From NCBI GenBank assembly GCA_022447555.1, contig JAKVBF010000009.1, positions 1 to 64,000 on the forward strand: a DNA stretch of 64,000 bases, read 5' to 3'. This document shows, piece by piece, positions 18,070-27,326 of this stretch. A program made the position numbers and the translations under genes. Source of the DNA: Mariniblastus sp. (lineage in GTDB: Bacteria; Planctomycetota; Planctomycetia; Pirellulales; Pirellulaceae). Below the pieces are notes generated by a model. It did not search any database. It saw nothing but the letters and a program-made list of their open reading frames with translations, and was not told where the DNA came from. Position 1 is the first letter of the stretch, and every line of letters starts with the position of its first letter.

Positions 18070-19488
18070 CTACAGGCTGGAAGTGACCTCGTCGCAACCA
18101 CATGAATGGGCCGCGTCCGAATCGCAACCTGAGTCACAGCAATCGCTGCCCGAATGATAACCACAGCCAGCGAACATTCCGCGGATCCGAGAAATCATGC
18201 GGTATAGACCACCACACCATTGTTGTTTGCAGCAACCGGAGTCATAGGAATCACAGCAACTGGGTGCTGGACAAATCGTGACTGGGTATTGCTCGGTAAC
18301 GCACCGCGGTACTCGAATACAAACAGTGTAAGGAACCTTCTCGCAGACCCGTTTGCACTTTCGGACACACTTTGTTTCCGTTACTTTTCGGCAAACTGTG
18401 TAGGGAACCTTGCAAGTTTTGGTTTCACAAACCCACTTGGTCTTGCAGACAGGTACCTTTTTCGTTTTGGTCTCACAGACGTAGCGAGTGCGACAGCAAT
18501 TAATGGTCCGTTGCTTTTGCTCGCAAACCCATTTCGTGCAGCAGTAGTTGATGACTTTCTGCTTTTGTTCGCAAACCCATTTTGTGCAGCAGTAGTTAAT
18601 CGTTTTCGTACAAGGCTCGCAAACGGTTCGGCAAACAGTGTAAGGGCACTCCACGGTGTACTTTTCACAGCGGTACTTGGTGCAACAGACCTGCTTGGTT
18701 TCGCATGTTGGGACCCATACTTTTCGGCATACGGTTCGACATGGGGTCTGGCAACATACAGTGTGGCATGAGCCAGGAGTCCATTTTCGACAACAGGTGC
18801 AGGGGTCAAATGACCAGTGGCCGGGAGTGCGGACGCGTTTGGTATAGGAACGTCCAGGACGTGTCTCGCTGCGAGTTTCCCAATGGCCGCCACGTACCTG
18901 AACGGTGCGTGTCTCGGTGTAGGGGACTCGACGAGTGCGCGTAACGGTCCGTGTCTTTTGTTCTTTGATTTGACGACGAACATAATACGTGACTTGTTTC
19001 GACTTGATTTCCTTTACAGGACGTCGAACCGTGTAGTTAACGGTACGCTGCTTCATTTCCTTGACCGGGCGCCGAACCGTGTAGTTGACGGTCTTGGTGT
19101 AATGTTCGGTGACGGGCCGTCGTACCGTGTAATTACAGGTCTTATAAGTGGTTTCCCGGACAGGGCGTTTCACCGTGTATGTTTTGTCACGGTAACAAGT
19201 TTCTCGAACCGTTCGGCAAACGGGGACCTGAACAGTCTCCCAGACGGTTTTATAGCAATTACGATAACGCGTTTCCTCACGCGTGTCGTAAACAATTCGG
19301 CTGCGTGTACACATAACGGTGTAACTGCCGCTTCCGGCGTCCGCTGCAACGTCATCGGCTGCAACAGGATCAACAGAGCCGGCCGTGACGTAACTTGCGC
19401 CCCCACAACAGCTCTGCGCCATACCGAAGCTGGCTGACATGGTAGCCGTCACGGCTACTGCCATCAGCAGACTTCTAACAAATTTCAT
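18070..19488 (-). CDS. secreted cysteine-rich YTV-repeat envelope protein
   Basis: A 472-residue exported protein. The signal peptide KFVRSLLMAVAVTATMSASFGMA ends near AQS. The mature chain has two repeat regions. The first is a run of about 20-residue units built on YTVRRPVxE (YTVKRPVRE, YTVRRPVTE, YTVRRPVKE twice, YYVRRQIKE). The second is cysteine-dense, with units such as INYCCTKWVCEQKQK, CRTVC and CETKT. The tail is rich in Cys, Asp, Ser and Gly. The chain is highly basic and should be extensively disulfide-linked. Planctomycete proteins with such YTV segments have been reported from cell-envelope material; I infer a structural wall or surface role. GGGAGAGAAG before the ATG at 19488 sets the start. 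Confidence 0.85.
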   Translation of the reverse strand: MKFVRSLLMAVAVTATMSASFGMAQSCCGGASYVTAGSVDPVAADDVAADAGSGSYTVMCTRSRIVYDTREETRYRNCYKTVWETVQVPVCRTVRETCYRDKTYTVKRPVRETTYKTCNYTVRRPVTEHYTKTVNYTVRRPVKEMKQRTVNYTVRRPVKEIKSKQVTYYVRRQIKEQKTRTVTRTRRVPYTETRTVQVRGGHWETRSETRPGRSYTKRVRTPGHWSFDPCTCCRKWTPGSCHTVCCQTPCRTVCRKVWVPTCETKQVCCTKYRCEKYTVECPYTVCRTVCEPCTKTINYCCTKWVCEQKQKVINYCCTKWVCEQKQRTINCCRTRYVCETKTKKVPVCKTKWVCETKTCKVPYTVCRKVTETKCVRKCKRVCEKVPYTVCIRVPRCVTEQYPVTICPAPSCCDSYDSGCCKQQWCGGLYRMISRIRGMFAGCGYHSGSDCCDSGCDSDAAHSCGCDEVTSSL

Positions 19489-20111
19489 TTTGCTTCTCTC
19501 CCAAATCGGACGTTTCTGAACCTTTCGGAGGTGACATCTGGTCGGACGAAACACTCGCCATGCCTAACCTTCTTGATAAACGTAGCTCGTATTTGGGCGT
19601 CAATTCGCCGTGAAATTGAAACTACGTAATTTGCCCATCCCAATCCGTTGGATGGACCAAAGGTCCTCCTGATTGTGTAAAAATCGGGCGAATGGGTTGT
19701 TTGCGTTGAATAGGGAATTGTATACGGTAAAAAAAAGGGGGTTGGGTGGTGGATATTTAACGGTCATTCAAGAAAAACGGATAACGTCCACTGGGCTTCC
19801 ACTGCAGAAAGTGACAGGAAGCCTTGATTGTTAGGTAATTGGTGAAGGTGTTGCGGTGTAATGGACGTATTGAATGGAATGATTTTGACGCTTGTTGCGG
19901 CCCGGCGAGGTGGTGAAGTTATTAGAGATCGAATGTTTAACGTGAAATTATCTTTCGCGTCATTAAGCTAGTTTCACCGGTTTGGGGAGCGAATTCGTCT
20001 TGGTCTATTTGCGTTCTACTAAAAGGGTCTTGCTGTTCGCAGGATAGGTGGGAAAATTGACGGAATCGCTTACTCACAAGAGAAACCGTTTTCTCGCTGG
20101 GTGTTTTAATT
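19489..20111. other. 623-bp divergent region between the YTV gene and rex
   Basis: No protein gene is visible. Several hairpins lie at 19580-19666: ACGTAG/CTACGT around TCAATT/AATTGA, then CCATCC/GGATGG (19635-19640, 19650-19655) overlapping GGACC-aaa-GGTCC (19654-19666). An A/G-rich run follows near 19729. It must hold promoters for both directions. I saw no TTGTGA-n6-TCACAA-type Rex operator. Confidence 0.5.
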
Positions 20112-20780
20112 TTGTTTTCCAAGAAAAACAGTTTGGCCAAATCAAATTCAGAATCTGGGGTGCCCAAAGCGGTTGTCAGCCGACTCAGTTTATATTTGCG
20201 CGAACTTCAAGTTTTGGTGCGAGATGATAAAAAGACGATCAGTTCGACAAAATTGGGGCGTTTATTGGGCGTTACCGATGCCCAGGTTCGAAAAGACTTT
20301 GCCTATTTCGGTCAGTTTGGCTATCCAGGTATTGGGTATCGATGCGAAGAGCTGATTCAAGAAATCCGAGGTATTTTAGGTACGGATCGGATGTGGCTTG
20401 CCGCAATGATTGGTTGCGGTAATTTGGGACAAGCCTTGTTGGGATATCGCGGATTTCAGAGTCAAGGATTCAGTGTGCAAGCCGCTTTTGATATTGCCCC
20501 AGAGATTGTCGGTTCGACATTTCACGGGCTAAAGGTTCACCACCTCGATTCGTTACCTGGGATGGTTGAGGAAAAAGGAATTCAATTGGCCATATTGGCG
20601 GTGCCAGCGGAAGTTGCTGCTGATGTTGCGGAATTATTGGTTCAAAGTGGGGTTTCCGGAGTGCTCAATTTTGCTCCCGTGACCTTAAATTTGCCGAAAT
20701 CTGTCAGTGTAGTTGGGGTCGATTTGGCAATGGAGCTTGAACAGTTGGCATTTGCGGTTGTAAAGAAGGGCGAGAAGTAG
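20112..20780 (+). CDS. rex: redox-sensing transcriptional repressor Rex
   Basis: About 222 residues, the normal size. The N-terminal winged helix contains VPKAVVSRLSLYLREL, LGVTDAQVRKDFAYFGQFG and GYRCEELIQEI. The C-terminal Rossmann domain contains MIGCGNLGQALLGY for NADH, FDIAPEIVG, LAVPAEVAADVAELL and GVLNFAPVTLNLP, ending in the DLAMELEQLAF swap helix. Rex senses the NADH/NAD ratio and represses respiratory and fermentative genes. No ATG precedes the domain. The TTG at 20112 is the longest start after an in-frame stop at 20058, and a GTG at 20160 is a close alternative. No clear ribosome site marks either one. Confidence 0.93.
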   Translation: MFSKKNSLAKSNSESGVPKAVVSRLSLYLRELQVLVRDDKKTISSTKLGRLLGVTDAQVRKDFAYFGQFGYPGIGYRCEELIQEIRGILGTDRMWLAAMIGCGNLGQALLGYRGFQSQGFSVQAAFDIAPEIVGSTFHGLKVHHLDSLPGMVEEKGIQLAILAVPAEVAADVAELLVQSGVSGVLNFAPVTLNLPKSVSVVGVDLAMELEQLAFAVVKKGEK

Positions 20781-20797
20781 TTAAAATTTTGGCAAAT

Positions 20798-20868
20798 TAC
20801 CCGGTGGTGTAATGGCAACACTTCTGATTTTGGTTCAGACATTCAAGGTTCGAGTCCTTGCCGGGTAA
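20798..20868 (+). tRNA. tRNA-Gln (UUG)
   Basis: Acceptor arm TACCCGG (20798-20804) with CCGGGTA (20861-20867). Anticodon stem TCTGA/TCAGA encloses loop TTTTGGT, anticodon TTG. T arm CAAGG-TTCGAGT-CCTTG. CCA is not encoded. It lies 17 bases after rex and may be read from the same transcript. Confidence 0.95.
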
Positions 20869-20875
20869 TTCTTTT

Positions 20876-20906
20876 AAAGGCGTTTTCCTTGTTGGAAAAC
20901 GTCTTT
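20876..20906 (+). terminator. terminator after tRNA-Gln
   Basis: AAAGGCGTTTTCC (20876-20888) pairs over 13 positions (one G-T) with GGAAAACGTCTTT (20894-20906), then TTGTTTGGGTTTT. It ends a rex/tRNA transcript. The following 290 bases up to the next gene hold no gene that I can see. Confidence 0.9.
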
Positions 20907-21194
20907 TTGTTTGGGTTTTAAGGTGTAATTTGTTTGAATCCCCCTCGTTTAGTGCGAGAATGGATTTCAATCGCGGTCAATCATCATAATTGTCATTTTG
21001 TCTTTCGCCCGCAGGTTTTAGCAGACTAATAAATTACCAATCTTAGCTGATCCCAAAAAACCAAATGACCGGATTCGGATCGCCTGAATCCCTTTATTAT
21101 TGCTGGCCTTTTCGAACGAATCTGCTAACCAGCGCGTAGAGTTGGTTGCGAATCATTCGCTGTTTAACCTATTTAAAATTCCCCGAGGGTTGAA

Positions 21195-22313
21195 ATGAAC
21201 TGCTTCTCTGTCCGAACGATGACGATTGGGTCGATCACGGCAATTATGCTTATTACGATTTCGGTTTCTGTTTCGGAAGCTCAGTTGTTCCGCCGTTATC
21301 AACGGTCCCAGCCAACACAGGGTTCGTCCTCACCCTCCCCTCGGACGGCAGGCACTCAGTATTGGGCAAACTCGTTCTCTCCGAATGCGAAGGTAAAAGA
21401 CTTTGGAGCTGTTCCTCGGGCATCAAAACAGGAGTTTGTTTTTGAATTTGAAAACACCCTCGATCAACCCTTGTACCTAACTCGCGTCCGGACAAGTTGC
21501 GGCTGTACGAAACCCTCGATCCTAACGCCGGTCGTTGAACCAGGTGAAACGGCAAAGATTTTCGCCAAGTACGATACGGTAGGCTTCAAAGGAACACGCA
21601 AGGCGACGGTGACGGTTTCACTACGTCGGAACGAACCTCGCCCCGAAAATGCGGAAATTCAATTCATGGTGAAGGGGCAGATCCGGCAAGACGTTGTTTT
21701 TAGTCCAGGTGAGATTAAGTTTGATTCGGTGACCTCAGGTGAAAACCAAACCCGAAAGGCGACCATCATGTTTGCCGGAAATAGCCAGTGGGAGATCCTG
21801 GATATTCGTTCGACTAACCCCAATATCACCGTTGAGAAGACCGAACTTCGCCGCGATCCTCGATCCCGTAAAGTGGATTACGAGCTGCAGGTTAAATTAA
21901 ACGGTAAACAGCCGGTTGGCTTGTTCAACGACCAGATCACGTTTGTCACCAACGGAGCAAATCAAAAGCAGTTGACGGTAAGCGTTTTGGGCAACGTGCA
22001 GTCGATTCTTGAAGTCAAGCCGGTTCAGTTGGGGGTTGTTGAGAAGGACAAGAAGATTGAGAAGAAATTGATTGTTCGGAGTTCACGACCTTTTGAGATC
22101 CGCTCCGTTAAGGCCGGCGATGATCGTATCCAATTTGAAGGCACTGTCGGGAAAAAGACGCTTCATATTTTGAATTACAAATTGGATACGTCGGCGACCG
22201 GTAAAATTTCTACCAAAATTAAAATCGAAACAGACGACCCAGGACAGCCGTTTGCGATTGTTGATTTTGATGCTCAAATCGAATCGGAAACCTTTACGTT
22301 AAACGATAAGTAA
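21195..22313 (+). CDS. secreted DUF1573 protein
   Basis: A 372-residue protein. A long signal peptide (hydrophobic core ITAIMLITISVSVS) ends near SEAQ. The DUF1573 domain follows: AKVKDFGAVPRASKQEFVFEFENT, then VRTSCGCTKPS with the family's SCGCT cysteines, then EPGETAKIFAKYDT. Two further Ig-like beta-sandwich stretches fill the C-terminal half. DUF1573 resembles ASPM/SPD-2/Hydin-type beta-sandwich modules; its job in planctomycetes is unknown. GAGGG ends five bases before the ATG. Confidence 0.88.
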   Translation: MNCFSVRTMTIGSITAIMLITISVSVSEAQLFRRYQRSQPTQGSSSPSPRTAGTQYWANSFSPNAKVKDFGAVPRASKQEFVFEFENTLDQPLYLTRVRTSCGCTKPSILTPVVEPGETAKIFAKYDTVGFKGTRKATVTVSLRRNEPRPENAEIQFMVKGQIRQDVVFSPGEIKFDSVTSGENQTRKATIMFAGNSQWEILDIRSTNPNITVEKTELRRDPRSRKVDYELQVKLNGKQPVGLFNDQITFVTNGANQKQLTVSVLGNVQSILEVKPVQLGVVEKDKKIEKKLIVRSSRPFEIRSVKAGDDRIQFEGTVGKKTLHILNYKLDTSATGKISTKIKIETDDPGQPFAIVDFDAQIESETFTLNDK

Positions 22314-22548
22314 GCTTTTCCTTCCGCCTTTTCGATGGGCGGAGTATCATGGAGTTAACTAACGGAAATAGGTACGTTCCGCTGAGCGTGCTCGTTGGTG
22401 TTTTGGGGCCCGTCCAACGGGCAGGGCACTCATTGTCAAACACTTGCCGACTCACTCTGACCCAGTCTGACGGGCGGTAGATTCGTGTGTGACCCATGTT
22501 GAAAGCGTTATTCCGTAACACCCTTGAATTTCACCTGGTCTTTGATTA

Positions 22549-23628
22549 ATGCTTATTGAGTTTCGTTGTTCTAATTTAAGCGATTTCGATGCGTCCAAGG
22601 GACGGTATATTGCATGCGATGAATTGGTCGTAGCTGCCGATGACAAGATAGGTCAGCTCCTTAAGTGTCCGAAGTGCGGGCAAATGGTAGAAGTTCCCTT
22701 TGATTATGTCGGTGCCGAAGAGGCGCGGCAGGAGCGATCTTCAACATCTTCGCGCTCGTCCAATCAAGGGGTGAGCCGCTCTTCCCCGAAAAGTTCCGAA
22801 GAAGCGTTGTTTGGTGAGTCAGCCCAAATTAACACAGGGCGAGTGACAAACAGCAGCGGTCAACCGCTTGGCAGTGAGCCCTTTGAAGAAACAGAGGGTT
22901 TGGTGTCTGACGATGGTCAACCGCGAAGCGTCCATGACCTCAAGCGGAAGCGGTGTCCGGATTGTGGCAGCGCATTAGCTGACAACGGTAAATGTTCTTT
23001 ATGCCCTTATGTGGAGCCTAAGTTTAATTCCAAGTCAGCTGCACTGGATGAAATCGATATTCAGTTGGCTGGGTTTCAGTTGTGGGTCTCACAAATTGTA
23101 AGTGATGGTGCCTCGATTAGGTGGGTGGCTGGTTTTGTCACGGCTCTGTTTTGCCTTGTCTACATGGTGTTGATGCCGATTGCACTTTTGGTCGGTGGTA
23201 TTGGAGGTATTGTTGCGGCCGTTTGCCTAACCCTCGGTTTTGTTTTCTATATTTTAGCCGTTGTAAAGGCTTGGCAATTGACCAAGGATCCCAGAGCGAG
23301 ACTGAGCTTTCTTCAAAGGCCATTTTGGAATCTCTTGCTGTTTGGGGCTCGACTGTTACGGTGGGAGAAGTACGATGCTCAGTACACCGGCCGCAAGATT
23401 ATCAACCTTAGAAATGCTCCCATTGTGGATGCCAAGGTTGCTTATATTGAGGACTTGAAGAAGTGCCAAGTTTTAGATCTGGAAAACACACTAATTACCG
23501 ATGATGGTTTGGAGCCGCTCTATGGTCACAAACATTTGCACTGCTTAGTCGTGAGAAGAACCGCTGTGACGCCGGAAGGCGTGTTTCGGTTACAGCAGGC
23601 CAATCCTCGACTTTGGATTTGGGATTGA
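22549..23628 (+). CDS. zinc-ribbon, transmembrane and LRR-like protein
   Basis: A 359-residue protein. It opens with a ribbon (FRCS, then CPKCGQMVEVPFDY) of the planctomycete type. A serine-rich linker follows, then a second ribbon CPDCGSALADNGKCSLC at about 140-157. Next are two close transmembrane helices (about 200-245). A cytoplasmic tail follows whose VLDLENTLITDDGLEPLYGHKHLHCLVVRRT resembles one or two leucine-rich-repeat turns. No function is recognised. A clear ribosome site is lacking before the ATG at 22549. Confidence 0.75.
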   Translation: MLIEFRCSNLSDFDASKGRYIACDELVVAADDKIGQLLKCPKCGQMVEVPFDYVGAEEARQERSSTSSRSSNQGVSRSSPKSSEEALFGESAQINTGRVTNSSGQPLGSEPFEETEGLVSDDGQPRSVHDLKRKRCPDCGSALADNGKCSLCPYVEPKFNSKSAALDEIDIQLAGFQLWVSQIVSDGASIRWVAGFVTALFCLVYMVLMPIALLVGGIGGIVAAVCLTLGFVFYILAVVKAWQLTKDPRARLSFLQRPFWNLLLFGARLLRWEKYDAQYTGRKIINLRNAPIVDAKVAYIEDLKKCQVLDLENTLITDDGLEPLYGHKHLHCLVVRRTAVTPEGVFRLQQANPRLWIWD

Positions 23629-23815
23629 GTGAGCACAAAGCTTAGGGGCGGTCCCTTAAGTAAATGCCGTTGACGAAGGGGTTATTTCTGAAGTCATCCA
23701 TGTCGGAAAAGCAATGGCGAATCGTTGATCGTGATGGTTCGTGTTGGCTAAAGGATTTAGCTCTAGATAGTGTCGTTTCCCACGTGCCTTTGCTGTTAAA
23801 TTCAGGGGATGTCGA

Positions 23816-24652
23816 TTGTTTGAATCGGATCAATATGAATTGCTAGATTTTGGCGACGGCGAAAAACTTGAGAGATTCGCTGGGACTTTGGTGCGCCGTG
23901 ATTGCCCGGCGGCCAACCGCCGTAAAGCTCACTCTCAGATTTGGAATCAGCGATGCCTTTCGTTCTCTCGCGATTCGAAGCAGGGTTGGAGGAATCTGGA
24001 TTTGTTGCCGGATGATTGGACTCTCGATTGGAACGGAATACGACTGATGCTTCAGCCGACACCTTTTGGACATCTGGGCGTCTTTGCCGAGCAGGCGCAG
24101 AATTGGGAGTGGATTCGACAAGGGAAGTGGGATTTGGATGGTCTTCAGGCAATTAATCTATTCGCCTATACCGGCGCAACGACACTGGCTTTGGCTGGGG
24201 CCGGAGCGGCTGTTACGCATGTCGATTCGGCCCGAACTGTGGTTCAATGGGCCAGACAAAATGCTGCTGCCTCTGGATTGGGCGAGGCGCCAATTCGTTG
24301 GATTGTCGACGACGCTCTTTCGTATTTAGGACGGGAGATCAAACGGGGTAAACAATATGATATTGTCATCGCTGACCCGCCCTCTTTTGGACACGGTGTA
24401 AAACGGCAAGGCTGGAAAATTGAACGGGACATGACTGAACTTCTAAGGCGACTCGCTGTTCTCACGCAGGGCGAAACCCGGTTGGCTTTGGTGACAGGGC
24501 ATTCGATAGGCCGAGGGCCAGTCGATTTAGCGGACGAGGTCGCGCGTGAGTTTGGATTAGAGCGGAGCCAATTGATTACGGGCGAAATGAATTTGGAGAC
24601 CGTTGCGGGTTCGCGGTTGTCATCTGGATATTATGTCCGATTCGGATGTTAA
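23816..24652 (+). CDS. class I SAM-dependent methyltransferase, RlmI-like
   Basis: A 278-residue protein. The catalytic domain shows INLFAYTGATTLALAGAGAAVTHVDSA (SAM motif I and the acidic motif II), then a DDALSYL motif, then VIADPPSFGHG, the DPPSF motif IV of RlmI/RlmL-type rRNA methyltransferases. It ends with SSGYYVRFGC. An RNA target is likely, and the RNA methylase next door agrees. There is no ATG at the front. The TTG at 23816 has AGGGGA seven bases upstream and starts close to the conserved YELLDFGDGEKLERF segment. Confidence 0.85.
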   Translation: MFESDQYELLDFGDGEKLERFAGTLVRRDCPAANRRKAHSQIWNQRCLSFSRDSKQGWRNLDLLPDDWTLDWNGIRLMLQPTPFGHLGVFAEQAQNWEWIRQGKWDLDGLQAINLFAYTGATTLALAGAGAAVTHVDSARTVVQWARQNAAASGLGEAPIRWIVDDALSYLGREIKRGKQYDIVIADPPSFGHGVKRQGWKIERDMTELLRRLAVLTQGETRLALVTGHSIGRGPVDLADEVAREFGLERSQLITGEMNLETVAGSRLSSGYYVRFGC

Positions 24653-24685
24653 ACGAGTCGACCTTTTAAAGTAGACTGGCAGACC

Positions 24686-25483
24686 ATGAACGTTCAACGC
24701 ATCACTAGCGACAACAACCCTAAGTTGAAAAGCGCTCTCCGGCTGCATTCAAGTCGTGGGCGGAAGCAGCAGAACAGGATTGTGATTTTTGGTCTTGCGG
24801 AAATTTCCCGTGCGATCCAATCAAGAGTGCCGATACAAGAAGTCTTTTTCGATGAGTCTCGGCCGTTACCCGATTTTCTGAAAAGCGCTGAGTCAGGGAA
24901 TTTCTACGAAATGCCCAGCAGTCTGTTTGAAAAGCTCGTCTTTGGAGATCGAAATGACGGATTGGTCGCCATTGCCCAGCGACCGGAGTCGAGCTTTGCT
25001 GATTTTACATTCTCAGAAAACGCTGTGATCGTTGTTTTGCAGGGGCTTGAAAAACCTGGCAATGTTGGGGCCGTATTTAGGAGTGCCGATGCAGCTGGCG
25101 CCGAGGCGGTCTTTTTAGCAGATCCTGTTACCGATGCGTTTCACCCCAACGCCATTCGCGCCAGCCTTGGGACCGTTTTTAGTATGCCGACTTTAGCCGT
25201 CACGTCGTCGGCTTTGCTAGAGTTTTTGAAGCAGCAAAAATTTCAGGTTCTTTCTGCTTGTCTGGACGTAAAACAAGATTTTTTTGATCTTGACTTAAAT
25301 CCTCGTACGGCCCTGGTCTTGGGCAATGAAAAGCGGGGCCTGACCCTAGATTGGCGGCAAGGTGATGCGGTGCCATTTCAATTACCAATGAGGGGTGCTG
25401 GGGACAGTTTGAATGTGTCAGCCACGGCAGCCATTTTGGTTTACGAAGCGATGAGGCAGCGTCATCCCGCGAGGTCTGAGTGA
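24686..25483 (+). CDS. TrmH/SpoU-family RNA 2'-O-methyltransferase
   Basis: A 265-residue protein. The N-terminal part (RITSDNNPKLKSALRLHSSRGRKQQN) matches the substrate-binding SpoU_sub_bind region. The SPOUT knot domain has LEKPGNVGAVFRSADAAGAEAVF, the LVLGNEKRGL motif, and LPMRGAGDSLNVSATAAILVYEA. It should methylate a ribose in tRNA or rRNA; which one is not decidable. It starts 33 bases after the RlmI-like methyltransferase, so the two probably form an RNA-modification operon. Confidence 0.93.
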   Translation: MNVQRITSDNNPKLKSALRLHSSRGRKQQNRIVIFGLAEISRAIQSRVPIQEVFFDESRPLPDFLKSAESGNFYEMPSSLFEKLVFGDRNDGLVAIAQRPESSFADFTFSENAVIVVLQGLEKPGNVGAVFRSADAAGAEAVFLADPVTDAFHPNAIRASLGTVFSMPTLAVTSSALLEFLKQQKFQVLSACLDVKQDFFDLDLNPRTALVLGNEKRGLTLDWRQGDAVPFQLPMRGAGDSLNVSATAAILVYEAMRQRHPARSE

Positions 25484-25664
25484 ATGTTTGGGCTCAGGTC
25501 ATTCGCGCTGCCTAGAACTACGGGTCCCAGAAGGGCGTGCTTCGTGAATGAGCAAACGTATCGCCCTGTTTTTCTAAGATGCCTGATATTGTCTTGGCTA
25601 CATGCAGTTTGACGGGTGCGCGGAAGCGATTTTCGTCGCGTGTTTCAGTTGGTTTAGAATTGGT

Positions 25665-26435
25665 TTAAGTCGCTGATTTTTGGACCGCCGGATCTTTTTG
25701 TTGAATTTTTTTGGGTGACAGAAACAGGTACATCAAAAAGAATACGACGGTCCAGAAAAGGATAAACAGAATGATTGAAAGCATGTGTGACAGGGGGGCA
25801 GGGGTTTCTAGCTGATTGTACTCAAAGGCGGCTGAATCAATCATTCCAGAGCGAGTGTGGAAATGAAACAAAACCGTTTCCTTGCTGCTGGATTGAAATC
25901 TTTGCATGAAATCGTAGCCCAGTTCAAATTCCATTCTCGCTTTGGGTTCGATGTTTGGGAAATCACTTTTCTTGAGAACCAGAAGATTCTCCCCATCGCG
26001 ATTCATGTTCGCTTCCGTGATTTTTTCACCACCTAGGCCCGCATCTGGGTCGGCGATGGTTAACGTCATGGAATCCATCATGAAGTCTTGGTTGGAGGTG
26101 AGGTGGTCATCCACATCGATTACCAGTGTCAACCGGTCCAGTGATTCGATTCCTTGTGAACGAAAGAAATCCCATAGTTCACCCGTTCGTACTTGGCCCT
26201 TGGAGTCGATTAGGTTTTCAATAACGAAACTTGCTTTTTCCGACCGACCAGAGGTGATTTGGAAATCGCCTATCGTTTGTGGGCTTAATCGGTTGCCATT
26301 AAGAATCAATTCGTCGGGGGCGGCTAAAACAAAAGACTGGGTGACGAAAAAGAAGATGACGCCGCGCATTCCTATGGGGATCGCGAGTCTGAGCCTTGAC
26401 AGTCGGAAACCTAAATTTGAGAACGGGGTATTCAC
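25665..26435 (-). CDS. exported, C-terminally membrane-anchored protein, unknown
   Basis: A 256-residue protein. A signal sequence (MRGVIFFFVTQSFVLAAP) is followed by a folded-looking domain of about 180 residues. One transmembrane helix (MLSIILFILFWTVVFFLMYLFL) sits near the C terminus with a lysine-rich tail, a type I membrane topology. No family is recognised. The longest frame begins with a GTG at 26435; an ATG 22 codons inside it would start exactly at the signal peptide and may be the true start. Confidence 0.65.
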   Translation of the reverse strand: MNTPFSNLGFRLSRLRLAIPIGMRGVIFFFVTQSFVLAAPDELILNGNRLSPQTIGDFQITSGRSEKASFVIENLIDSKGQVRTGELWDFFRSQGIESLDRLTLVIDVDDHLTSNQDFMMDSMTLTIADPDAGLGGEKITEANMNRDGENLLVLKKSDFPNIEPKARMEFELGYDFMQRFQSSSKETVLFHFHTRSGMIDSAAFEYNQLETPAPLSHMLSIILFILFWTVVFFLMYLFLSPKKIQQKDPAVQKSAT

Positions 26436-26828
26436 TTGCGAACCAGGGCAGTTATGGTGCCGGAAGGGGGTAGGGAGAACCGTGGAAGAGTCCTTTTAGT
26501 ATATTAACTTTTGCTGCTCGGGCCATGGCTGGGCCGGTGAGTCTGGTCTCCACCTCAATGGTTGGCCGCATGACTCTTTGGCTGGCAATGTATGACCGTC
26601 GCTGATTTAGTTTTGTTGGCGGTAGAAGGAAAACCTAAGTGGTTGTTCTGCGGCGGGAAGCAGATGGTGAGTAAGGTAATGTAAAAGACAGATCGGATGG
26701 AGCCATGGCATACAGGCGGTAAGATCTTGTTGTAAAAAAGTTTTTTGCATCACGACATTTTTGCGTTCGCCCCGACGTTAAACTTGGCTTGCGAACTTGA
26801 CGGTATCGCAGAGTGCTTGTTGCAGTGG
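26436..26828. other. 393-bp gap, nothing recognised
   Basis: It lies between two minus-strand genes. Short frames here lack ribosome sites and protein-like composition. No strong hairpin with a T run was found. Confidence 0.5.
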
Positions 26829-27326
26829 TTAATCGGCATCGTAGGGCATGTGTTGGATCTCCGTAATTTCTTCTTGTTGTTCGACAAGCTGAGCTCTGAG
26901 GTTGTCAATCTCAATCTGCTGTTCCAGAACCACGCTTCTTACGGCGTTGAATTCAGGACAGATTTCCATCCAGAAGTCATCATCCCGAAATTTCATTGAT
27001 GGCGTATCTCGCTGCGTGCCTAGTTCGCGGAGCTGACGACGAAGTCTTACGATCGGGCCGGCGAAACGGTTGCTGAAACGGATTGTATCCAAAAGGAAAG
27101 CTGGGAAGATGGCAAAGACGACGAGCGTTATGAATGCAAAATTTTCGGAGGACGCTTGGATGCGGGAGGAGATCGGGATGTTGGGATCACCCAAAAGTGA
27201 TTGGACCAAAATTGAAGACAGGCCGGCAACCGCAAAGAAGATTAGCCAATGATACATTATCCTCTTTAAAAGATTGCCTTGTACAGAGGCATCGATGTAG
27301 TTGTTTTTCCGCTTTTTTCGACTCAT
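26829..27326 (-). CDS. two-helix membrane protein with HAMP-like segment and coiled coil
   Basis: A 165-residue protein. It has a basic N terminus (SRKKRKNNY), two transmembrane helices (WLIFFAVAGLSSILVQSLLG; FAFITLVVFAIFPAFLLDTI), then a HAMP-like stretch FAGPIVRLRRQLRELG. It ends in a coiled coil (VLEQQIEIDNLRAQLVEQQEEITEIQ). The build looks like the membrane-and-HAMP half of a chemoreceptor or kinase without any output domain. Related proteins are often annotated only as hypothetical or HAMP-containing. It is divergently placed to the gene at 27702. Confidence 0.75.
   Translation of the reverse strand: MSRKKRKNNYIDASVQGNLLKRIMYHWLIFFAVAGLSSILVQSLLGDPNIPISSRIQASSENFAFITLVVFAIFPAFLLDTIRFSNRFAGPIVRLRRQLRELGTQRDTPSMKFRDDDFWMEICPEFNAVRSVVLEQQIEIDNLRAQLVEQQEEITEIQHMPYDAD

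Noticed and set aside
19937-20167. 76-codon minus-strand ORF over the rex start
   Set aside because: Antisense shadow of the rex N terminus.
23664-23846. 60-codon ORF ahead of the RlmI-like methyltransferase
   Set aside because: It overlaps the start of the methyltransferase in another frame, and its upstream signal is weak; no frameshift link to the methyltransferase is needed.
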